A stretch of DNA of 64,000 bases. It comes from a virus. This document shows, piece by piece, positions 7,653 to 15,643 of the stretch (positions are counted from its first letter, which is position 1; the number at the start of each line of letters is the position of its first letter). A program made the position numbers and the translations under genes. The notes beneath the pieces are model-generated. The model made no database searches. It saw only the letters and a list, made by a program, of their open reading frames with translations, and was not told the origin of the DNA. The stretch spans positions 20,235 through 84,234 of the IMG/VR virus record IMGVR_UViG_3300026488_000020. One strand, given 5' to 3'.

Positions 7653-8228
7653 ATGATCAGTAAAACATTAACATGGGACGCAATATCACCTGGTGATAAA
7701 TTCATAAGTTTCGATAAAGAATACACAATTGAATCAGTTATGGAATCAAAAACTAGTTTTTTATTAGAAGAATTAGATAGAGGTTTTTTAGCATTTAAAG
7801 ATATTAATGATGTTGATTGGACATATATACAATCTAAGAATTATTTAGAAGTTAAAGAATCAGATGCGGATCATCCGCATGATCTTAACATTGTTATGAA
7901 TAAAAAAGGTAAAGCAATTTTATCGTATTATTTATTTAAGACTGCTAAGAGATTAACATTTGATATTTTACAACAATCAGATGAAACTAAATTTAAAGGA
8001 GATGATTTTGTAGGTTCGGGATTTGTATTTAAGGCTTCAAATGGTTATGAAGTAATCAGTAGAAGTAGAATGGATATTCAAACTGAGAGAATATGGTTAC
8101 ATGGTGCAACAACTAATGGTACTGAACATCGTTCAGGAACAATGGTTTTTTCATCGGATGCAAAAAGAGATATAGCTTATACAGAATTTGTAAAAGCTTT
8201 AAATGAATGGGGAGAAAATTATGAATAA
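7653..8228 (+). CDS. Hypothetical protein, 191 aa
   Basis: A strong AAGGAGG site precedes the ATG. It has mixed alpha/beta character; the C-terminal part (GATTNGTEHRSGTMVFSSDAK) is most distinctive. No recognised family. It overlaps queC by 8 bases, so it is co-translated with it. Confidence 0.65.
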   Translation: MISKTLTWDAISPGDKFISFDKEYTIESVMESKTSFLLEELDRGFLAFKDINDVDWTYIQSKNYLEVKESDADHPHDLNIVMNKKGKAILSYYLFKTAKRLTFDILQQSDETKFKGDDFVGSGFVFKASNGYEVISRSRMDIQTERIWLHGATTNGTEHRSGTMVFSSDAKRDIAYTEFVKALNEWGENYE

Positions 8229-8997
8229 TAAATTATGTGTAGTATCAATGTCTGGTGGATTAGATAGTTCAACATTATTAGCTAGAGCTTTATCCGAAGG
8301 TAAAACATGTTTACCTATAAATTACAACTATGGTCAAGTCAATATTGTTGAAATGCACGCTCAAAAAAATGTATGGAAACATTTTAAAGATATTTATGGG
8401 GAACAACTGTTAGATACAATTGTTATTGATTTTACTAGCACCGTTGGTGATGTTATTAAAACATTTAGAGATAATATTGAGAATGGACACGCTGAAGAAA
8501 CAACAGATATGAAATATTATATGCCATCAAGAAATCTTTTATTTATGAGTATGGCAGCTGTTGTTGGAGAAATTATAGCAAATGATAAAAGAATAACTAA
8601 ACTAAGTTTAGGATTAGGTATTCATCAACATTCAGATATTTATGCAAAAGATTATTGGGATATTAGTCCACAATTTGCTAGTAAGTTGGCAGATCTTTTG
8701 AATTTAAATGATAATCTTGATGTTGAAATATATGCACCATATAAAGATGGATATAAATCTGAAATCGTAAAAGATTGTAAAACTTTTAAAGTTCCATATA
8801 AAAAAACTTGGACTTGTTATGAACCATATAAGTTACAAACTTGGAACGATGGGGACAATGATGGTGATGCTATATATCAAAGATATGTTCCATGTTTAAC
8901 GTGTGAAGCGTGTTTAGAAAGAGAAACACAATCAGAAGGTATCATTGAAGATATTAATGAATATTCAACAGATATTCAAATCGGTGTGATGGGTTAA
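8221..8997 (+). CDS. queC: 7-cyano-7-deazaguanine synthase QueC
   Basis: QueC converts 7-carboxy-7-deazaguanine plus ammonia and ATP to preQ0. The PP-loop SGGLDSS is at residues 10-16, followed by the INYNYGQ segment. YMPSRNLLFMSMAAVV is the family YVPARN-type motif. The C-terminus carries the zinc Cys cluster (TCYEPY..., PCLTCEACLERE). The start at 8221 is chosen because GGGGAG lies just upstream; an ATG at 8203 lies in the previous gene. At 258 aa it is close to family size. It is distinct from the Gat-QueC fusion at 19852, so the phage has two QueC-type domains. It feeds DpdA at 61829. Confidence 0.93.
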   Translation: MNNKLCVVSMSGGLDSSTLLARALSEGKTCLPINYNYGQVNIVEMHAQKNVWKHFKDIYGEQLLDTIVIDFTSTVGDVIKTFRDNIENGHAEETTDMKYYMPSRNLLFMSMAAVVGEIIANDKRITKLSLGLGIHQHSDIYAKDYWDISPQFASKLADLLNLNDNLDVEIYAPYKDGYKSEIVKDCKTFKVPYKKTWTCYEPYKLQTWNDGDNDGDAIYQRYVPCLTCEACLERETQSEGIIEDINEYSTDIQIGVMG

Positions 8998-8998
8998 T

Positions 8999-9334
8999 AT
9001 GATGTTATATATATTTTATTTTTTTAGTACATTACTAATTTTAATGAATATTCGAATTTATATGAACGCTATTTTGGGTCGTTCGTATAAACATTTTAAT
9101 TTTTTATTATTATCATTAACTCTTATTGGAGTCCTTCTTACACCGTATCATTTATCTATTGAATTAATTTTATATGTGTTATTTGGGACACTCTATGCGA
9201 ATTTTATTAAGTTATCAATATCAGATGATATATCTGATTTTGGGATAAAAAGTTTTATTTTATTAATACTATCACATGCATCATTTATGATATATGCAAA
9301 TAATTATCAATCAATTTTTGATTACTGGAGATAA
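8999..9334 (+). CDS. Integral membrane protein, 111 aa
   Basis: Hydrophobic throughout, with about four predicted spans (LYIFYFFSTLLILMNIRIY, FLLLSLTLIGVLLTPY, IELILYVLFGTLYANF, FILLILSHASFMIYAN). It begins 2 bases after the queC stop codon. No known family. Confidence 0.65.
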   Translation: MMLYIFYFFSTLLILMNIRIYMNAILGRSYKHFNFLLLSLTLIGVLLTPYHLSIELILYVLFGTLYANFIKLSISDDISDFGIKSFILLILSHASFMIYANNYQSIFDYWR

Positions 9335-9337
9335 ATA

Positions 9338-10984
9338 ATGAGAGCACTAACACAACAAGACGTTGTGACACACCTATCATCAACAGTTGATGATAGCGTC
9401 ACATCATGGGAACAGGTTCCGGGAACATCAGCAATGTTGAATTTAGATTTAGCAGTACAAAGATTTATGCAAGCTGTAAATAACAATGAGCGAATAGTTT
9501 TTGTTCATGATAGTGATGCAGATGGGCTAGGAACATATATGTTATCTATGATTTTCTTTAAAGTGTTTGGATATGCGAACATTGAAGTTATAATTACTGA
9601 CCGTAAAAATGGTTATGGTTTTGTACCAAAATATGTTAATGATAGAATTAATGACAATGTTGGATTATACATAACAGCTGATAATGGTATCACAAGTTTA
9701 GAAGCATGTGCCAGAGCAAAAGAATTAGGAATTGATACAATCATAACTGATCACCATCAAGTAGACTCATATAGAGGATTACCTGATGCAATCGTTGTTG
9801 ATCCACATCAAGAAGCAGATTCATTTCCATATCCAAATATTAATGGGACGTTTGTATATTGGTACTTCCTTAATGCAATTCAAGAAGTATCAAATACTCC
9901 TATAAATATGTATACTGAATTTTTACCGGAATTAGCATTAACAACAATATCTGATGTTATGCCGTTAACTGGTATCAATAGATTTATAGTTAAACAAGGT
10001 TTACATGTTTTTCCAACGCATCATCGACAGTGGGTAAAAACTTTTTTTGAGATGCATGATCGTCCGAATGTTACAGCCGAAGATTTATCTTTTGGTTTGA
10101 TACCATCAATAAATGTTACATCAAGATTAACGAATGCTGAGGAATCAGCAATGTTTTTAACTCGTGAAAATCATTGGGAATCAAAAGAATGGTTAACATA
10201 TATAAAAACTTTAAATGATGTTAGAAAGAAAAAGCAAGAATCATTAATGAAAGATATTAATAATTTATATGCATCATGGATTGATGCTCCGTTTATATTG
10301 GTGCCTGGAAAAGATTTTGAAAAAGGTATTTTAGGACCAACAGCTGGCCGAATTGCTCAGCATCATAGAAAGCCTACGATAATAATGTCACTAAATAAAG
10401 CAGGTGATACATATTCAGGGTCAGGTAGAAGTACAGGAGCAATTGATTTATTAGGGTTAGTAAAAGATAATCCATATGTTATCAAAGATAAAACTGGTGG
10501 GCACAAAGCTGCATGTGGAGTATCTGTACCAGAAGAAGATTTGATACCATTTTGGCAACAGCTTCAAAAAGATACAATGGCTTTACATCCAGATCTATAT
10601 ATTGATAAACAAGTTGAACCTCTAGGTAAAATAGAGCTTCGAGATATAGATTATGAATTATTTAAAAGTATTGATGCTTTTCAACCATTTGGTGAGAAAT
10701 TTAAGAAGCCATTATTTTATGGTAGAGCGATTTTTAAAAAAGTTGCTAAAATGGGAAAAGATAAGAATCATTATCAGATGATCATATCTGATGGTTTAGG
10801 TACAGAAATTCGTGCAGTGTGGTTCTTTTTTACAGGAGAATTAAAATCAAATAAAAAATATGGCTTCGCATTTACAATAAATAAAGAAACATTTAAACCA
10901 AAATCTGATGAAGATCTAAGTTTAATGATTGAAAAAATTTATACGGAGGTTGAGTGGTCAGACATTGAAGATAAGGTTGATTAA
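9338..10984 (+). CDS. RecJ-like DHH single-strand exonuclease
   Basis: A 548 aa DHH-superfamily nuclease. Motif I HDSDADG is at about 57-63, motif II TADNG near 114, motif III TDHH at 137-140, and the DHHA1 substrate-binding motif TGGHKAACG near 386. An OB-like C-terminal region follows (FQPFGEKFKKPLF...). This order matches RecJ, a 5'-3' ssDNA exonuclease used in recombination and repair. It overlaps the next gene in a TAATG junction and lies just upstream of the clamp block, fitting a replication/recombination role. It differs from the shorter DHH protein at 50708. Confidence 0.88.
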   Translation: MRALTQQDVVTHLSSTVDDSVTSWEQVPGTSAMLNLDLAVQRFMQAVNNNERIVFVHDSDADGLGTYMLSMIFFKVFGYANIEVIITDRKNGYGFVPKYVNDRINDNVGLYITADNGITSLEACARAKELGIDTIITDHHQVDSYRGLPDAIVVDPHQEADSFPYPNINGTFVYWYFLNAIQEVSNTPINMYTEFLPELALTTISDVMPLTGINRFIVKQGLHVFPTHHRQWVKTFFEMHDRPNVTAEDLSFGLIPSINVTSRLTNAEESAMFLTRENHWESKEWLTYIKTLNDVRKKKQESLMKDINNLYASWIDAPFILVPGKDFEKGILGPTAGRIAQHHRKPTIIMSLNKAGDTYSGSGRSTGAIDLLGLVKDNPYVIKDKTGGHKAACGVSVPEEDLIPFWQQLQKDTMALHPDLYIDKQVEPLGKIELRDIDYELFKSIDAFQPFGEKFKKPLFYGRAIFKKVAKMGKDKNHYQMIISDGLGTEIRAVWFFFTGELKSNKKYGFAFTINKETFKPKSDEDLSLMIEKIYTEVEWSDIEDKVD

Positions 10985-11202
10985 TGAATTGGTTTGAAAA
11001 ATGGTTTTTGAAACAAGTATTTAAAAAACAAGTAAGACAAGGTTTTTTTCATCATGCGAACATTATTGAATTATATACAATGATTGGTAATGCAGCAAGA
11101 GATGAATTTCATGAAGATAATGAACAAACTTTAAAACACTTTTTAAAAGAGTGTTTTGATAGTTCGTTAAATAATATTAAGAAGGCAGCAAGCAGATGGT
11201 AA
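10984..11202 (+). CDS. Hypothetical protein, 72 aa
   Basis: A small basic helical protein (MNWFEKWFLKQVFKKQVRQGFF...), translationally coupled to the RecJ-like gene by a TAATG overlap. The amphipathic N-terminus could touch membrane or protein. Not recognised. Confidence 0.6.
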   Translation: MNWFEKWFLKQVFKKQVRQGFFHHANIIELYTMIGNAARDEFHEDNEQTLKHFLKECFDSSLNNIKKAASRW

Positions 11203-11597
11203 GATATGATAAAAAAGATTCAATGGGTAATAAGCCGAAAGTAAAAGAAGATTTTAAAAGAGAACATGTTCAAATATCAAAAGATATTATGCAAAAGATC
11301 TCGAAGATTTATATTGATAGATTAAAAGCTTTAGAAGTCAATGATGTTAAAATTGTGTCAAATGTTCATAGAGATCAAATTATTTTTAATGAGGCAGTAT
11401 CACTTACACAATTAAGCACAAAACTTGGTAAAAAACTTGTATCAAAAAATGAGTTTGCAAAAGAGTTTTATATGTATTCATTGGATTCAATGATTGATGA
11501 AGCATATGGTAAAAAAGTTACAGCAATACAAGAGTTTCCATATAGTTTTCAAGAGACTCAAAATGACAATGTTATCACATTTGAGTTTATAGTTTAA
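11196..11597 (+). CDS. Hypothetical protein, 133 aa
   Basis: Overlaps the previous gene by 7 bases. It is a basic, mostly helical protein with a beta-rich end (NDNVITFEFIV). It is the last gene of the unit: its stop codon overlaps the terminator at 11596. No family recognised. Confidence 0.6.
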   Translation: MVRYDKKDSMGNKPKVKEDFKREHVQISKDIMQKISKIYIDRLKALEVNDVKIVSNVHRDQIIFNEAVSLTQLSTKLGKKLVSKNEFAKEFYMYSLDSMIDEAYGKKVTAIQEFPYSFQETQNDNVITFEFIV

Positions 11598-11617
11598 CGA
11601 TCTTTAAAGATCGTTTT
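11596..11617 (+). terminator. Short-form palindromic terminator
   Basis: AACGATCTTTAAAGATCGTT is a perfect palindrome followed by TT. It has the same flanks as the 30-base family at 2068 and 42655 but lacks the central ATCGAT. It separates the RecJ unit from the clamp unit. Confidence 0.7.
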
Positions 11618-11619
11618 CA

Positions 11620-11644
11620 TTAGTATAGAAATAATACATATTAC
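11620..11644 (+). promoter_or_regulatory. Candidate promoter motif upstream of sliding clamp
   Basis: The stretch TTAGTATAGAAATAATACAT lies between a terminator and the clamp gene. Near-identical stretches occur at 54451 and, more diverged, at 61795 and 14871, each upstream of a new gene block. Function is inferred from recurrence and position. Confidence 0.5.
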
Positions 11645-11662
11645 ACAAACAAGGAATTAAAA

Positions 11663-12706
11663 ATGGAAAGAGTAGAAGCACCAACAACAGTACAAGCAGT
11701 AGAGACACATGTATCACAATCACCGGCAGTAGCACCTGTTCAACAGGCAGCGGCAGTAGCACCTGTTCAACAGGCAGCAGCAATTGGTATTGACATTGGA
11801 GCAGCATTAGCTGATACACCTGCACCTGCACCAACACCTGAACAAGTTCAACAAGTTGCGCCCATTGAAGTTTCACCAATGGATATTGCAGTTGAGCCTG
11901 TAAAAGAAGCAGAGATTGCACAAGCGAAAGCTGAATCTCAAGCAGCGAAAGCAAATGAAGAAATTGAAGGTACAGAAATTGCAAGCATTCGTTCAGATTA
12001 TTGGGGCGGTTTCACAGCAGCAATTGAAACCGTATCTGCAAACTTAGGTTCCGAAGATGTTGTTAGTATTAAAAAAGGTAAGCTGGTAGCATCAAAAGAT
12101 GGTGGAATCATTGATTGTAATCTTACAAATCTTTTTGGAGATCAAGATTGGGACATTCAAGATCCAAACTTAAATCTTAAACTTCTAAAACTTATTAGAG
12201 GTGGAGACACAATTACAATCATGAAAGATGGAAATAAAAATCTTATTTATTCATCAAGTGCTGGAAAAATTCATTCATCAATTGCGATTACAACTCCTGA
12301 TACTACTAACTTCAAACAGACAGAATTGGTTGATCTTGGAACAATTAAAACTAAATTTGAAATTGATAAAGATGCTGTAAAAAATCTTATCACTGCTCGT
12401 AACATCTATAGTGCGCTTTATTATAATGTTACAATCGATACTAATACTTTTGAAATTCTTTCAATTGATGTTGATGATAAATTTAAAGAAGTATTTCACA
12501 GCGCGACTGGTCGTGAAACTATGAGATATAAAGTTCGTGAATTATTTCCAACAGCTAAGCCTGATTCTATTATTTTAGAAATTTATGATAATGCTGGTTC
12601 AGTGTTTATTCGCTCAGTAAATGATTATGCAATCACTACTATCTATTTTCAAATCGAAGCAATCACTAATGAGGTTCGCGCAGATTTAGATTTCGATGAT
12701 ATGTAA
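11663..12706 (+). CDS. Sliding clamp (T4 gp45-like), with N-terminal low-complexity extension
   Basis: Residues about 110-347 follow the layout of T4-type sliding clamps, which ring the DNA and tether polymerase and late-transcription factors. ISIKKGKLVASKDGGIIDCN, the loop with FDVAIYDL-like WDIQDPNLNLKLLKLI, GDTITIMKDGNKNLIYSSSA and a similar second repeat ending FIRSVNDYAITTIYFQIE match gp45 order and spacing by eye. The first ~100 residues are an Ala/Val/Pro/Gln-rich tail with a duplicated 9-residue unit, not usual for a clamp. The next-but-one gene is the clamp loader, as in T4. The assignment rests on pattern and context, not on a diagnostic motif. Confidence 0.7.
   Translation: MERVEAPTTVQAVETHVSQSPAVAPVQQAAAVAPVQQAAAIGIDIGAALADTPAPAPTPEQVQQVAPIEVSPMDIAVEPVKEAEIAQAKAESQAAKANEEIEGTEIASIRSDYWGGFTAAIETVSANLGSEDVVSIKKGKLVASKDGGIIDCNLTNLFGDQDWDIQDPNLNLKLLKLIRGGDTITIMKDGNKNLIYSSSAGKIHSSIAITTPDTTNFKQTELVDLGTIKTKFEIDKDAVKNLITARNIYSALYYNVTIDTNTFEILSIDVDDKFKEVFHSATGRETMRYKVRELFPTAKPDSIILEIYDNAGSVFIRSVNDYAITTIYFQIEAITNEVRADLDFDDM
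11726..11779 (+). repeat. Two tandem 27-bp repeats in clamp N-terminus
   Basis: Two almost identical 27-base units each encode AVAPVQQAA (residues 22-30 and 31-39). This is recent tandem duplication in the disordered tail of the clamp protein. Confidence 0.85.
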
Positions 12707-13062
12707 TGAGAACATTTTCTCCTGCAATGGACCATATTTATAAAAAGGTCCAATATCATATTGATAACTTAGACTCAAAAGGTAATGGTGAAATCACAGC
12801 TCTATTTATAGAAGCTGCTGATTCAATGAATAGAACTTTTCAAAAATATTTTGAAGAGATGAATGCTATTGTAGATTCGGATATCAGTAGAAGAATTAAA
12901 ATTAATATTTTACAAAGTATTCATTTAACTTTTGATGATTTATTTGATGATTTCGATGCAATTTCGGACATTTTAGGAAGTGTTGTTTATCATAAAGAAT
13001 TTAGTTCTTTTATTAGCAATGTTTTAGATACAAAATATAAGAGATGCTTAGCTAAACTTTAG
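12706..13062 (+). CDS. Hypothetical protein between clamp and loader, 118 aa
   Basis: Overlaps the clamp stop codon (TAATG) and lies 8 bases before the clamp-loader ATPase. It is all-helical, acidic and without motifs. In T4 the order is gp45-gp44-gp62, with gp62 the small loader subunit; this protein is smaller and on the other side of the ATPase, so equivalence cannot be claimed, but a replisome role is plausible. Confidence 0.6.
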   Translation: MRTFSPAMDHIYKKVQYHIDNLDSKGNGEITALFIEAADSMNRTFQKYFEEMNAIVDSDISRRIKINILQSIHLTFDDLFDDFDAISDILGSVVYHKEFSSFISNVLDTKYKRCLAKL

Positions 13063-13070
13063 GAGAATCA

Positions 13071-14102
13071 ATGGAAGATTTAATGCAGAAGCCATGGTTT
13101 GAAAAACATCGTCCTCGAGATATAGATGAAGTTGTTTTTGAATCAGCTGAAGATGAGAGAAAGATTAAAAGTTTTATTGAACAAGGATACATACAGGGAA
13201 ATATTATCTCGTATGGTCCAGGTGGTGTCGGAAAAACAACAATTAATAAAATTTTATTACATAGTATTGTAAAAACAAAAGATGATTATTTTGTTCTAAA
13301 AAAATCAGTTGCAAGTATTGAAGAATTGAAAGGTTGGTTAATAAACTCATCAATTGCTTCTAAGCAACGTATTGTTATATGCGAAGAGTTTGATCAACTT
13401 AGTCCTCAAGCGCAAACTGCTTTGAAAGATGGACTAATGGAAAAATATATGCCTAAAGTCGCATTTATTGTTACGACAAATAATATACATTCATTAGATC
13501 CAGCATTGTTGCAAAGATTTAATGAAAAACTTAATTTTACAACATTTAATGTTGATGGATGTTATTTTAGAATGAAACATATTTTAGATTTAGAGAATGT
13601 AAAATATGTTGAAGATGAGTTATATCAAGTTGTTGATTCTTTTAAAAATAAAGGAATTCGTGAACTTATTAATAATTTACAATCTGCGTCGGTAAATGGT
13701 GAATTTTCGTTAGCAAATTTAAATGCTAATATTATCAGTACATCTGGTATTGAGGATATTATATTATCATATATTAAATATTATTTTCAAGTTATACTTG
13801 CTGAGACAGATATGGAGAAAGTATTTACAATATGTAATACACCAACACAATCAGTAGTAAATGATTACTATTCACCAATGTTAAAATTTATGGAAACTGA
13901 TCCATCTATAAATTATGATTATATCTACCGTACACTATTAAATGATCATGATGTAACATTACCGTTAAAGAATGTTATTACAAAATACTATCAACAAGCA
14001 AAATTGGTGCCTTTGAATAATATTCACTTACAATCATGCTTATTTGAATGTTTTGTAAGTTTGTATACTTTAAAAGGTGGAGAGAAAAAATTAATTCACT
14101 AA
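13071..14102 (+). CDS. Clamp loader ATPase subunit (T4 gp44-like)
   Basis: A 343 aa AAA+ protein that should open and load the sliding clamp. PWFEKHRPRDIDEVV is the RFC-box II-like start. Walker A GPGGVGKTT is at 49-57. Walker B is IVICEEFD near 105-112. Sensor 1 is FIVTTNN. LDPALLQRFN corresponds to the sensor/arginine-finger region. The C-terminal helical part fits the collar. T4 gp44 is 319 aa, so the size is right. An AGGAG site precedes the ATG. No separate small loader subunit (gp62) was recognised. Confidence 0.88.
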   Translation: MEDLMQKPWFEKHRPRDIDEVVFESAEDERKIKSFIEQGYIQGNIISYGPGGVGKTTINKILLHSIVKTKDDYFVLKKSVASIEELKGWLINSSIASKQRIVICEEFDQLSPQAQTALKDGLMEKYMPKVAFIVTTNNIHSLDPALLQRFNEKLNFTTFNVDGCYFRMKHILDLENVKYVEDELYQVVDSFKNKGIRELINNLQSASVNGEFSLANLNANIISTSGIEDIILSYIKYYFQVILAETDMEKVFTICNTPTQSVVNDYYSPMLKFMETDPSINYDYIYRTLLNDHDVTLPLKNVITKYYQQAKLVPLNNIHLQSCLFECFVSLYTLKGGEKKLIH

Positions 14103-14139
14103 CATGAATCATTAAACGTTGAAAAACAAGGAATTTATT

Positions 14140-14796
14140 ATGAAGTTATTCATTCTAATCACATTTATTACAATAACATTATATGCTAAAACTCTGAACA
14201 CCATCCAAAAGGATAATTTAGAATTTGCGTATAATGTTGGAAAAACATTTACAATTGGTGGAGTGCATCTAGGACATTCTGTTTCAGCATTAATGCTTAA
14301 TGAAACGGAAGCTAGAAGATCGGTAGTTGGTGACAGATATCGATTAAAACATTACATTAAAGTTAATGGTGCACTTATTAAAATTAAGTTTACTATAAAA
14401 AAATCAAAAAATTATGAGGGCAAGATTTTCAAAGTTATAACTAAAAGAACTTTAAATCCTTATAATAAAAGATCATTTGGATATTATCAATTTAAAGTTG
14501 CTACAGCAAAACCTTTAATTCGAAAATATAAAAGATTATCAAATTATAAACATTTATTATTAGATGATTCATTATTAATTAATGCATTGTTAAATGATTT
14601 AACATTTTCAGCAACACTTGCTGGTGTTTATTTAGTTGATCGTTATAATTCCGCAAAGAGATTAAACTTATCAAATCCGCGAAATCGTGCAATATCCGCA
14701 TATAATGGTGGTTGGGATAATACTGAATATTTAAGTAAATTCCGAAAACATATAAAAATTGTTTTGACCTTAGGTCGAACATTACACTGGTCTTAG
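14140..14796 (+). CDS. Secreted lytic transglycosylase-like protein
   Basis: The ATG at 14140 has AAGGAA upstream and gives a cleavable signal peptide (MKLFILITFITITLYA). The mature part has the soluble-lytic-transglycosylase layout: a Glu-containing segment (LMLNETEARRSVVGD, probable catalytic Glu), RSFGYYQFKVATAKPL (equivalent to S-x-G-x-x-Q...TA), LNDLTFSATLAGVYLVDRY (N...A..YL) and RAISAYNGGW (AYNxG). Such enzymes cleave peptidoglycan with anhydromuramyl formation. With a signal peptide it could serve as a secreted endolysin or in DNA entry. It is oddly placed directly after the clamp loader, far from any recognised holin or tail gene. Confidence 0.72.
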   Translation: MKLFILITFITITLYAKTLNTIQKDNLEFAYNVGKTFTIGGVHLGHSVSALMLNETEARRSVVGDRYRLKHYIKVNGALIKIKFTIKKSKNYEGKIFKVITKRTLNPYNKRSFGYYQFKVATAKPLIRKYKRLSNYKHLLLDDSLLINALLNDLTFSATLAGVYLVDRYNSAKRLNLSNPRNRAISAYNGGWDNTEYLSKFRKHIKIVLTLGRTLHWS

Positions 14797-14802
14797 GCCA
14801 GT
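14786..14802 (+). terminator. Weak hairpin after transglycosylase gene
   Basis: A 5-bp stem ACTGG/CCAGT spans the stop codon and is followed by ATTCTTGT, a poor T-tract. It may terminate or pause transcription before the non-coding region at 14.8-15.0 kb. Confidence 0.35.
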
Positions 14803-14831
14803 ATTCTTGTCGCAAAATCTCTAGGGATTAA

Positions 14832-14894
14832 TGCATATATTTCTATATTAACTTTGGGAAATACAAACAGTTACCATAGAAATAACTATAATAG
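14832..14894. promoter_or_regulatory. Inverted pair of the TATAGAAATAA-type motif
   Basis: On the - strand, 14832-14851 reads TTAATATAGAAATATATGCA. On the + strand, 14871-14894 begins TTACCATAGAAATAACTATA. The two resemble the motif at 11620 and 54451 and face away from the central TTTGGGAAATAC spacer. They lie immediately upstream of the long hairpin RNA and the RNA polymerase block. Confidence 0.45.
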
Positions 14895-14897
14895 AAG

Positions 14898-15000
14898 AAG
14901 ACTTTTACATATGATAGGTCTCATACTCTCAGCTATACGTTGGTCATCGATGACAACTGTAGCTGAGTGGTGTGAGTCGCTTGACTATGTAGTAAGTCTT
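14898..15000 (+). ncRNA. Long hairpin, possible structured RNA or regulatory leader
   Basis: Four stacked stems can form in about 103 bases: AAGACTT (14898-14904) with AAGTCTT (14994-15000); TACATA (14906-14911) with TATGTA (14986-14991); CTCATAC (14920-14926) with GTGTGAG (14970-14976, one G-T pair); and CTCAGCTA (14928-14935) with TAGCTGAG (14960-14967), topped by a GTTGGTCA/TGACAAC hairpin. T-rich sequence follows. No protein-like frame is convincing here. It could be a small RNA, a 5' leader of the RNA polymerase operon or an elaborate terminator. Confidence 0.5.
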
Positions 15001-15032
15001 TCTTATTTTATTCAAAAAATTAAAGGGGTACC

Positions 15033-15251
15033 ATGTTTAAAAAAATTAAAGTTTTAAAAGATGCTATAATGGCTAATGATATGGAAACAGCAAAAGAAAC
15101 GATAAAAGATAGTTTATCAACAATACACACAGATACATTGCAAACTGTAAGAGAGAGTACATTTGAAGCATTAGTATGGGGAGAACAAACGATAAAAAAA
15201 GCTAAAAGTAATTTAGCAAAAACAATCGCAGAATCAATAGGAGATAAATAA
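15033..15251 (+). CDS. Hypothetical protein, 72 aa
   Basis: A small helical protein with an AAAGGGG site before the ATG; it opens the block leading to RNA polymerase beta-prime. It begins MFKKIKVLKDAIMANDMETAKETIKDS and is amphipathic throughout. It ends in a TAATG junction with the next gene. No known family. Confidence 0.65.
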   Translation: MFKKIKVLKDAIMANDMETAKETIKDSLSTIHTDTLQTVRESTFEALVWGEQTIKKAKSNLAKTIAESIGDK

Positions 15252-15643
15252 TGATAGCATTACAAGATTTAGCAAAGCCACCTAAAGATTATAATACAAT
15301 GGTGGCGCGCAAAACTGGAGTTACCCCAAATAAGGTTGAAGGTGTTGTAGTCAATAAAAAATCTGGAAAAGGATACAATGTAGTTATTCTTATGGATACT
15401 GAAGAGATGCAACCAAATTCACAATTAAAAGTATATTGTAATTGTGACGATTTTAAGTTCAGATGGGCTTATGTTTTACATCAACAATCAGCTTTATTGT
15501 ATCCAGCAAAGTTTAGATTAGAGCCACCAAAAAGTACAAATCCTGATCAAATTATGAATGCGTGTAAACATATTCATACCTTTATTAAATCAGAATCAGA
15601 TAAAGGTTTAAAAGCATTTTCTAAAAGAAAAGGTAGTTTATAA
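15251..15643 (+). CDS. SWIM-like zinc-finger protein, 130 aa
   Basis: The pattern YCNCDDFKFRWAYVL followed by NACKHIHTF gives C-x-C-x(n)-C-x-H, the signature of SWIM zinc fingers, which bind DNA or protein. The segment between is about 45 residues and includes a FRLEPPKSTNPD loop, as in phage proteins of this type. It is coupled by TAATG overlaps to the genes on both sides, the next being RNA polymerase beta-prime, so it may be made with and act with the polymerase. Motif seen; role inferred. Confidence 0.65.
   Translation: MIALQDLAKPPKDYNTMVARKTGVTPNKVEGVVVNKKSGKGYNVVILMDTEEMQPNSQLKVYCNCDDFKFRWAYVLHQQSALLYPAKFRLEPPKSTNPDQIMNACKHIHTFIKSESDKGLKAFSKRKGSL

Noticed and set aside
12706-13062. T4 gp62-like small clamp-loader subunit
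   Set aside because: Too short (118 aa) and placed before, not after, the ATPase; no recognisable similarity.
14898-15000. Possible tRNA
   Set aside because: The fold is one long hairpin, not a cloverleaf; no anticodon arm, T-loop or CCA pattern. No tRNA was seen anywhere in the window.
14854-15057. 67-codon frame with TTG start over the non-coding region
   Set aside because: It lacks a ribosome-binding site, overlaps the start of a well-supported gene and runs through the nested hairpin; RNA structure explains the region better.
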